Assembly: GCA_937967535.1 (NCBI GenBank)
Contig: CALCMV010000013.1
Span: forward strand, 1-10,626
Source: an uncultured Saprospiraceae bacterium
Lineage (GTDB): Bacteria; Bacteroidota; Bacteroidia; Chitinophagales; Saprospiraceae
Length of the DNA: 10,626 bases
Direction of reading: 5' to 3'
The translations under genes and the position numbers were made by a program. Below the pieces are notes generated by a model. The model made no database searches. It saw nothing but the letters and a program-made list of their open reading frames with translations, and was not told where the DNA came from. This document shows, piece by piece, positions 4,321-10,626 of the stretch. Every line of letters begins with the position of its first letter. Positions within the stretch are counted from its first letter, which is position 1.

Positions 4321-6945
4321 ATGAGAACCTTATCTATAATTTTCGCTTTAATTTTGTCAACGACTATTGTGGCGGTGGCGCAGCCAATCAGAGGCACACT
4401 CTCTCCGGCGCGTAAATTAAAATTGGCAGAGCAAATCTACGCTCGCGGAGATGCTTATAATGCTCTTTCTTGGTTTGAATCCATGTACGAAGATGACCCC
4501 GGCAATACGGCGGTACTGCATCGTATTGCTTCCATTCAATACGAATTGCGCGACTACGAAGCTGCCGAAAGCTGGTACAACCGACTAGTGCGCCGCGACA
4601 AAGACCGCGCCTATCCTTATGCTCGTTTTGTTCTTGCCAAAACATTGAAAATCAACGGAAATTACGAGGATGCCACAGAGGAGTTCAATCGTTTTATGCA
4701 AAAAACGGAAGACCCTGTTTATAAAGAACTTGCCGAAAACGAACTCGCCGGAATCAAAATGACAGGCGGCATGACCGCCAATGACAAAATCTCTGTATTC
4801 AATGCAGGCGATGGTATCAATTCGCCTTCTACCGAACAGGCGGCATTTCAGCACGACGGGCGTTTGTATTATTCCTCTTTGCGTTCCGATTCTATCATTG
4901 TGATTGAGGATGCCAAGCAAGATAATAATTATACCAAATTGTATGTAGCAGAACGCATACAAGGCGGTACATGGGCAGCCGGAAATGTGGTGGAAGGTAT
5001 CAACAAAGTGGGCTATCATACCACAAGTGCCACGATTACAGAAGATGGTCAGACGATGTACCTCACACGCTGTACCATCGAAGGCAAACAACGTTGTAGC
5101 ATCTATCGTGCCGATGGCAGCAATGGCAATTTTGGCGATGCCAAAATGATAAAACTCGGCGACAATAAATACTCATTCAAACACCCTTCGGTCGGTGTAA
5201 TGGATGGAAAAGAGTTCTTGTTTTTTGCCTCAAATATGTCAGGGGGCTACGGAAGTTGGGATATTTATTATGTTGAAATTCAAGGAGATAGTTACGGAAA
5301 ACCTGTAAATTTAGGTAGCCGAATCAATACCGTAGGCAGTGAGCAATCACCCTTTTTTCAGAATGAAGCATTATATTTCAGTACGAATGGTTTGCCGACC
5401 ATCGGCGGTTATGATGTTTACGAAAGTTTGTGGATAGATGAGGCTTGGACGACCCCTACTAATATGGGTAGCGAGGTCAATTCGCGAGTTGATGATATGT
5501 TCTTTTCTTTTGCAGAAGACGGTTATCATGCCTATGTCGTCTCCAATCGTCCGGGTACGATTTCGCTCAAAAGTGAGACTTGCTGCGATGATATTTACAC
5601 CCTCACTTTTCTGGATAGAATCCCATATGATGTAGCAGCAAGCGTAGTAGACCAAAAAACGGGATTGCCGGTCAAAGGTTCTACGGTTGAGTTGTATGAA
5701 GTTTCTCCCAACAAAAGATTAATTAATGTCTTGCAAGATGATATGAGTGAATATAATTTCACGCTTCGCGGTGACAGACAATACCGTTTTATCACCGTCA
5801 GAGAGGGATACCTTGCAGATACTACCGAAATTTTTGATACCTATAATCTGGTAGAAGCCACCAAGATAAAAAAGAAAATCACACTCGACCCGATACCACC
5901 ACCACCGCAGATTATAGCACCGCCGCCCATAGTACAGGCACCACCGCAGCCGCAGATAGTTTATACCACTCCGCCGCCACCGCCTGCCATTACACCCGCA
6001 GATGCAATTATCAAATACGGTTTTGTATTGCCAAAATTGGATACTATTTACTTTGACTATGACCGCCATCGTGTCAAATCAAGCGAGCGACTTGTCTTGG
6101 ACAATGTGGCTTCCAAATTGCAGCAATTCCCACAATTGGTCGTAGAAGTAGCATCACATACCGACTCTCGCGGCGAGAACGATTACAACTATCGCCTCTC
6201 CGAAAGACGTACCGCAGCCGCTATCAAATACCTGAAAAGGAAAGGTGTCAGCGAAGCCCAATTGATACCAAGATATTATGGCGAAGACCTTCCCGTTGCG
6301 CCCAATACCACCGTCGAAGGCGAAGACAATCCCGAAGGCAGGCGCAAAAATCGCCGTACAGAATTTCGCATCATTGAAGGCACCAATTCGCAGGGGCAGA
6401 TTCGTGTAGTCTTGCCGCCGAACCCACCTACGAGTAGCATTATTACACCTGCGCCTACTACGAATACGGTCTACACTCCTCCTACTACGAGCTACGTCAC
6501 TCCTACCCCACCTACTACATCTACACCTATACTTGGTGTAACTATCGAGCCACAGCCTACTCCGACTCCGCCACCTGTTGCGCCGGATATTGTGGTAGAA
6601 CCAAAAGCTCCTCAATTTGAAGATGCACCGGAGGTGACAACCATGACTTTTGAAGAAGATTTCCACGATTTTGGTACCATTAAAGCAGGAGGAAAAGCCA
6701 GTCATGCTTTCAAATTCAAGAATACAGGCAATACTTATTTGTTGATAGAATTTGCATCAGGTTCTTGCGGCTGTACGGTACCGGAGTGGCCCCAAAAGCC
6801 CATCGGTCCCGGCGAATCGGGTGAGATTGTAGTCAATTTTGACAGCAAAGACAAATTCGGTGAGCAAAATCAAGAGGTCAATATCATAGCCAATACCGAC
6901 CCCATTGTTACAGAATTGAAAATTAAAGTGGTGATTGAAGAATGA
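4321..6945 (+). CDS. PorE-like T9SS protein (TPR, PD40 propeller, CRD, OmpA) with C-terminal DUF1573 domain
   Basis: The 874-residue protein starts with a signal peptide (cleavage at VAVA-Q, residue 20). Domains in order are: TPR-like helices (about 28-145); a PD40/WD40-like propeller (about 155-430) with blade motifs SNMSGGYGSWDIYY (304-317), STNGLPTIGGYDVYE (354-368) and SNRPG (408-412); a carboxypeptidase regulatory-like beta domain (about 436-522); a proline-rich linker (524-560); and an OmpA_C-like domain (about 566-690). The OmpA domain has DTIYFDYD, HTDSRG and NYRLSERR, and Asp615 and Arg630 align with the Asp/Arg pair that binds diaminopimelate in OmpA. This order is that of PorE, the periplasmic type IX component linked to peptidoglycan. 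Unusually, a Thr/Pro-rich linker (697-770) and a DUF1573 domain (about 775-874; HDFGTIKAG, SCGCTVPEWP, PGESGEI) follow the OmpA domain. The PorP/SprF gene upstream supports a secretion or motility role. A paralogous OmpA protein paired with a SprF paralogue is the alternative to PorE itself. Confidence 0.88.
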   Translation: MRTLSIIFALILSTTIVAVAQPIRGTLSPARKLKLAEQIYARGDAYNALSWFESMYEDDPGNTAVLHRIASIQYELRDYEAAESWYNRLVRRDKDRAYPYARFVLAKTLKINGNYEDATEEFNRFMQKTEDPVYKELAENELAGIKMTGGMTANDKISVFNAGDGINSPSTEQAAFQHDGRLYYSSLRSDSIIVIEDAKQDNNYTKLYVAERIQGGTWAAGNVVEGINKVGYHTTSATITEDGQTMYLTRCTIEGKQRCSIYRADGSNGNFGDAKMIKLGDNKYSFKHPSVGVMDGKEFLFFASNMSGGYGSWDIYYVEIQGDSYGKPVNLGSRINTVGSEQSPFFQNEALYFSTNGLPTIGGYDVYESLWIDEAWTTPTNMGSEVNSRVDDMFFSFAEDGYHAYVVSNRPGTISLKSETCCDDIYTLTFLDRIPYDVAASVVDQKTGLPVKGSTVELYEVSPNKRLINVLQDDMSEYNFTLRGDRQYRFITVREGYLADTTEIFDTYNLVEATKIKKKITLDPIPPPPQIIAPPPIVQAPPQPQIVYTTPPPPPAITPADAIIKYGFVLPKLDTIYFDYDRHRVKSSERLVLDNVASKLQQFPQLVVEVASHTDSRGENDYNYRLSERRTAAAIKYLKRKGVSEAQLIPRYYGEDLPVAPNTTVEGEDNPEGRRKNRRTEFRIIEGTNSQGQIRVVLPPNPPTSSIITPAPTTNTVYTPPTTSYVTPTPPTTSTPILGVTIEPQPTPTPPPVAPDIVVEPKAPQFEDAPEVTTMTFEEDFHDFGTIKAGGKASHAFKFKNTGNTYLLIEFASGSCGCTVPEWPQKPIGPGESGEIVVNFDSKDKFGEQNQEVNIIANTDPIVTELKIKVVIEE

Positions 6946-6985
6946 TTAATGGTTAATGGTTAATGGTTAATGGTTAATGATTAAT
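6944..6985. repeat. Tandem heptamer array, six units
   Basis: The units are GATTAAT, four copies of GGTTAAT, then GATTAAT. The first unit begins inside the TGA stop codon of the PorE-like gene, and the array ends 10 nt before the terminator stem. Confidence 0.9.
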
Positions 6986-6994
6986 TTTAATTTT

Positions 6995-7042
6995 AAACAA
7001 AACTCGCCTTGTATTTTTGAAAATGCAAGGCGAGTTTTGTTT
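6995..7042. terminator. Bidirectional intrinsic terminator between convergent genes
   Basis: AAACAAAACTCGCCTTG (6995-7011) is perfectly reverse-complementary to positions 7026-7042, a 17-bp stem with a 14-nt loop that can pair further (ATTTT with AAAAT). The GC-rich core CTCGCCTTG is flanked by A-rich and T-rich arms, so each strand ends its stem in a U-rich tract. The last stem base is also the last base of the stop codon of the minus-strand gene at 7042. Confidence 0.93.
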
Positions 7043-10000
7043 TAGAAATCTTCTACCAAGAATACCTTCAAACTATCAGAATTGCAGCCCACTAAAATCA
7101 TTTTCTGACCATTCTTATTCTTGATAATTGCCATATCGCGCACATCATTTGGTACATAAAAACCACTTTCGGCACTGCCCACTGTTTCAAAAGTCGCCTC
7201 TCCCCTACCCTTCAAAAATACCCCCGTCATGGCATCATACCAACCGCCATTACTTTCCGCCGAATAGTCATTGCCTGCTACCAAAACATCTACTTTTCCA
7301 TCACCGTCAAAATCTTCCGCAAGCATCGCCTGCACAGGCGCGACCTGACAAGCCAAAGGTAGTTCGTGCAGCGTAAAATTGCCCCTACCATCATTCTCAA
7401 AATAACAAGACTTCATTTGGTTGACCGTCAGGATTTGATTATTTTTTGGAGCTAATAATATTTCAAAATCTATCTTACTAAAATCTGTATAAGTTTGATA
7501 ATCAGCCTTTAACTTCACCAATTGCTTCATCACATCATCGCGGGCATGTACGGGATAGAGTTTTCTTTCGCCGGATTTGTTGGTAAAGTATTGCGCTAAG
7601 AGTGGGTCGGGGCTACCGTTCTTGTCATAATCGTCGGTATAGAGGTGAAGGGCTTCGTCGGGGCTTGCACTCAATTGAGTATTCAAGCCTTGATTACCTG
7701 CCAAAAAATCTACATCGCCATCGCCGTCCATATCCCTTGCTTCAAGGCAATTCCACAGCCCATTTACCGCCGCTTTTTTCTTGTTTTTTGTGTAAAAATG
7801 GTTTTTAGTACGCGATAATTTTCCTTTTTTATTATGAAAAAAAACAAGCGGCATCCATTCTCCTCCAATGAGCAAATCTATCCATCCGTCTCCATCAAAA
7901 TCTTTGGCGAGGGCATCCGTTATCATGCCAATTTGTGATAAATCCTTTGGGCTTATATCCACAAATTTTCCACCCTGATTTTCCAGTAAATAACTACGTG
8001 GAATATTCGGATATTTTTGCGGCGATATGCGTCCGCCTACAAATAAATCCGTATCGCCGTCTTGGTCAAAATCTGCACCAACCACGCATGCACCCGAAGC
8101 GGTCATTTTTGGCAAATATCCGATGGTTTTCCTAAAATTTCCCGTACCATCATTCAGCCACAATTCATCTTGGTAGGCTTCACTTTCGGCTTTCGATTCG
8201 CTGCCTCCCATCACGATGTAGAGGTCATTATCACCGTCATTATCCGCATCAAATAATAGCGCATCTGTTGATTCTCCTTTCGTAGAAATATTCTGAATTG
8301 CATTTTTATTTTCTAAAGAAAAAAACTGCCCCTCTGTACCTTTTGCAGCACCTATAAATATTTCATTATCAAGGTTTTCGTCAATATTGCCAATCGCCAA
8401 ACACGGTCCGCTACGCGAATATTGACGCAAGAGCAAATGTTGAACGTAATAATCGTGAAATGTGTTTTCTTTATGTTCATATTGGAAAAAATCATTGGAA
8501 TTTGCTTGGGTGAAAATGGGCATTTTTCCTCCTCCTGTCCCCTCTCCAAAATGCGCGAAAAACCGCCCATTTTCGCGAGGTGCAGGACGAGAACTCTTGC
8601 GCTCAATCTCCAATACCTGATTCCCCTCTATCTCATACAAATTCTGAACACTCCCATCCTGCCAAATGACTTTCACAGAGTCAATTTTCGTATTTTCTCC
8701 CAATCCAAAATGAATCACATCACTCACCGTCGAAAGATAACCACGCTGCGGTACATGAAAATGATATTGTATTTTTTCGTCGTGATAAATATAGACCTTT
8801 GTACCGATTGCACTTGAATTTTGAGCGTTGCCTTTTAGTCGAATTTGTAGATAATTATTCGCCTCTAAATTGCCGGTATTTTCCAAAATAAAGGCTTTAT
8901 CATTGATATTATTCACCACAATATCCAAGTCACCGTCATTATCCAAATCGGCGTAGGCTGCACCATTAGAATAGGATTTTTTGGAGGCTGTCCATTCCTC
9001 CGAACGGTCTTTAAATTGCGGTATTGCGCCTGTTTTTTTGTCGGATATATTTTCGTAGAAAAAATTATTAAGTTTGATACCTTCCATTTCGGCGAGGGCA
9101 TTTTCGAGTCCTTTTCGGCGGGCTTCGGGCGTACCAAATACATTGCCTTGTGCGCTATAATTTACAAAATCAAGGTCGGTAATGTCTTTTAAATAGCCAT
9201 TGGTGATGTATAAATCTCTATCTCCGTCATTATCAAAATCAGCGAGTAGCGGTGTCCAACTCCAATCGGTTTTGTAGATGTCTGCCATGTAGCCGACCTC
9301 ACTGAATTGCAACATTTTTCCATTCAAAAAACCATTATTGACCTGCAAAGTATTTCGCATAAATTGGGCGGTATAATTTTGTTTTTGTGATAATTGAAAT
9401 TTATCATAATTCATAAAACCAATCATCGTTTTTTGCCTTTCGTGATAGGCAGGAAGCATATCTACAACCACGATTTCGGGGAAGGCATCACCATTCACAT
9501 CCGCAATATCAATGCCCATACTATTGTAGCTTTCATGGGCAAGTACGGACTTTGAACTTTCGGTAAATCCTTGATGAACAGCATTTTGTAGCCCATTATT
9601 CAAGTATAATAAATCTTCTGACAAAAAATCGTTGGCTACGTACACATCCGCATAGCCGTCTTGATTAAAATCTTCAATGGCTATGCCCAATCCGTAACCG
9701 CGATTTGTGATACCCATTTCTTCCGAAACATTAGTAAAAACCGGATGTGTTGTATTATTTTTCGTATCATTTCGCAGCAATTGGTCGGTGCTTTGTGGGT
9801 TGATATAGTGCTTGGGCGAAGGTGAGTTTTTATCTTTTGGGTCTACCAGATTATGCAATAAATATACATCCAAATCCCCATCCAAATCATAATCGAAAAA
9901 GGCAGCTTGTTGGGTATAGAGTCCATCTGCCAAGCCGTATTCGCTTGCCATTTCTTTGAATTGTGGGATGCCGTTTTTATCCAAACCTTGATGAATGTAC

Positions 10001-10482
10001 AGTTCATTTTCGCATATTCCGGCACATGTTTTTCCCCCAACACAGAGATAAATATCCGGCTGACTATCCCCGTTAATATCAACAATGGAAATGCCTGTTA
10101 CCCATTTATCCGTCCGAAAATTTGCGGCTTCGCTGATGTCTTCAAATCTAAGCTGACCACGATTGAGATAGAGCCTTGAAGTCACTTGATTCCCGGAGAA
10201 AACGAGGTCGGGCAAATCGTCATTATTGAGGTCGGCGATACCTACACCGCCACCATTATACAGATAATGAAAATCTAAAATATTGATAGAGTCATTTTCA
10301 GTGATTATATTGGAAAAATGTACCCCGGAATATTCGGGAGAGAGGTGGCGAAAACGTTGTGCGTTCTCATTTTCACAAGAAAAAAAAAGAAAAAAGAAAG
10401 TAATTTGTATTATAAAAAATGCAAAATATAATAATTTGTTTTTCTTATAATTATTTGATAAACAATTCATTATATTTTGCAT
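7042..10482 (-). CDS. Large FG-GAP/VCBS-repeat lipoprotein with ASPIC/UnbV domain
   Basis: The 1146-residue protein has a lysine-containing N-terminus, a very hydrophobic stretch (17-34) and FFSC with Cys36, followed by ENEN. It is probably a lipoprotein, and acidic residues just after the cysteine resemble the surface-export signal of Bacteroidota lipoproteins. Thirteen FG-GAP-type calcium-loop motifs (DxDxDGxxD-like) are visible, starting near residues 84, 135, 197, 271, 328, 415, 512, 745, 804, 861, 917, 951 and 1057, for example DFDNDGDRDL and DFDGDGKVDV. An ASPIC/UnbV domain (about 553-627; SSAIGTKVYIY, GYLSTVSDVIHFGLG) separates seven repeats from six. The repeats should fold as two beta-propellers binding calcium. 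The length is usual for the CRTAC1-like Bacteroidota proteins often linked to glycan or extracellular functions, but no SusC/SusD or enzyme gene is here to show a substrate. The start at 10482 has AGAAGAA upstream; an ATG at 10470 is a second option. No type IX C-terminal sorting domain is apparent. Confidence 0.92.
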   Translation of the reverse strand: MQNIMNCLSNNYKKNKLLYFAFFIIQITFFFLFFSCENENAQRFRHLSPEYSGVHFSNIITENDSINILDFHYLYNGGGVGIADLNNDDLPDLVFSGNQVTSRLYLNRGQLRFEDISEAANFRTDKWVTGISIVDINGDSQPDIYLCVGGKTCAGICENELYIHQGLDKNGIPQFKEMASEYGLADGLYTQQAAFFDYDLDGDLDVYLLHNLVDPKDKNSPSPKHYINPQSTDQLLRNDTKNNTTHPVFTNVSEEMGITNRGYGLGIAIEDFNQDGYADVYVANDFLSEDLLYLNNGLQNAVHQGFTESSKSVLAHESYNSMGIDIADVNGDAFPEIVVVDMLPAYHERQKTMIGFMNYDKFQLSQKQNYTAQFMRNTLQVNNGFLNGKMLQFSEVGYMADIYKTDWSWTPLLADFDNDGDRDLYITNGYLKDITDLDFVNYSAQGNVFGTPEARRKGLENALAEMEGIKLNNFFYENISDKKTGAIPQFKDRSEEWTASKKSYSNGAAYADLDNDGDLDIVVNNINDKAFILENTGNLEANNYLQIRLKGNAQNSSAIGTKVYIYHDEKIQYHFHVPQRGYLSTVSDVIHFGLGENTKIDSVKVIWQDGSVQNLYEIEGNQVLEIERKSSRPAPRENGRFFAHFGEGTGGGKMPIFTQANSNDFFQYEHKENTFHDYYVQHLLLRQYSRSGPCLAIGNIDENLDNEIFIGAAKGTEGQFFSLENKNAIQNISTKGESTDALLFDADNDGDNDLYIVMGGSESKAESEAYQDELWLNDGTGNFRKTIGYLPKMTASGACVVGADFDQDGDTDLFVGGRISPQKYPNIPRSYLLENQGGKFVDISPKDLSQIGMITDALAKDFDGDGWIDLLIGGEWMPLVFFHNKKGKLSRTKNHFYTKNKKKAAVNGLWNCLEARDMDGDGDVDFLAGNQGLNTQLSASPDEALHLYTDDYDKNGSPDPLLAQYFTNKSGERKLYPVHARDDVMKQLVKLKADYQTYTDFSKIDFEILLAPKNNQILTVNQMKSCYFENDGRGNFTLHELPLACQVAPVQAMLAEDFDGDGKVDVLVAGNDYSAESNGGWYDAMTGVFLKGRGEATFETVGSAESGFYVPNDVRDMAIIKNKNGQKMILVGCNSDSLKVFLVEDF

Positions 10483-10530
10483 TTAGGTTCTTCTGCATAT
10501 TTTGCGGAAGCGTTATATGTATTGCTTTTT

Positions 10531-10538
10531 TAACTTTG
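10531..10538 (+). promoter_or_regulatory. Plus-strand TAnnTTTG motif before a hairpin
   Basis: TAACTTTG fits the Bacteroidota -7 motif exactly and points rightwards, away from the minus-strand gene. TTTG at 10501-10504 is 26 nt away, too far for a standard -33 box. A transcript from here would enter the hairpin at 10551 almost at once. Confidence 0.3.
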
Positions 10539-10550
10539 GGAGTTATGCTC

Positions 10551-10596
10551 ACTCGTCGGACATTTTCAAAATGTCAGACGAGTACATTCGTTTTTT
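10551..10596 (+). terminator. 16-bp imperfect hairpin followed by T6
   Basis: ACTCGTCgGACATTTT (10551-10566) pairs with AAAATGTCaGACGAGT (10568-10583) with a single mismatch. Seven nt later six T's follow (10591-10596). The orientation suits plus-strand transcription, but the only plus-strand genes are far to the left, beyond a minus-strand gene. It may instead be an attenuator for a gene beyond the right edge, a short RNA, or a REP-like repeat. Confidence 0.5.
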
Positions 10597-10626
10597 AATT
10601 TAAAATAACTTATTTATTTTTATGTT

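Noticed and set aside
6154..6705. A 183-codon minus-strand open frame inside the PorE-like gene
   Set aside because: Antisense to the OmpA domain and the Thr/Pro linker; the Arg/Ser/Trp-rich translation is what a reversed proline/threonine-rich coding region gives.
8422..8817. A 131-codon plus-strand open frame inside the FG-GAP gene
   Set aside because: Antisense to the ASPIC/UnbV region, which has unmistakable protein motifs on the other strand.

Overview
The window looks like a chromosomal segment of a low-GC Bacteroidota bacterium. The main evidence is a PorP/SprF-family outer membrane protein next to a TPR / PD40 / carboxypeptidase-regulatory-like / OmpA protein with the domain order of PorE; both belong to the type IX secretion and gliding machinery known only from this phylum. 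Supporting signs are exact matches to the Bacteroidota -7 promoter motif TAnnTTTG, lipoproteins with an A/S-C lipobox, a very large FG-GAP/ASPIC-UnbV lipoprotein, and AT-rich intergenic DNA around more balanced genes. I cannot name the genus.

Layout, left to right. Positions 1-360 (minus) hold the first 120 codons of an avidin-family lipoprotein that runs off the left edge. It is divergent from 474-1100 (plus), a small protein with a probable PD-(D/E)XK nuclease core. Positions 1101-1640 are AT-rich and gene-free, with nested inverted repeats and a five-copy ACTTAA array. Positions 1641-2009 (minus) encode a small protein I cannot identify; its 5' side abuts a 106-bp inverted-repeat element. 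A 205-bp MITE-like element flanked by CATTA direct repeats lies just before the PorP/SprF gene (2561-3583, plus). The 737-nt gap after it holds a strong structured element ending in eight T's, a second copy of the MITE-like element and a further inverted repeat. It leads to the PorE-like gene (4321-6945, plus), which carries an extra C-terminal DUF1573 domain. A 17-bp perfect stem between the convergent ends serves as a two-way terminator for this gene and for the 1146-residue FG-GAP lipoprotein (7042-10482, minus). The last 144 nt hold a promoter-like motif followed by a 16-bp imperfect hairpin and a T-run.

Functionally, the PorP/SprF and PorE-like proteins probably work together: the first as an outer-membrane barrel and the second as a periplasmic, peptidoglycan-anchored partner. 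The FG-GAP and avidin-like proteins are predicted envelope lipoproteins with no evident operon link to them. The most notable points are the avidin homologue with all eight visible biotin contacts conserved, the DUF1573 extension on a PorE-like protein, and the density of short transposase-less inverted-repeat elements in every large intergenic gap.
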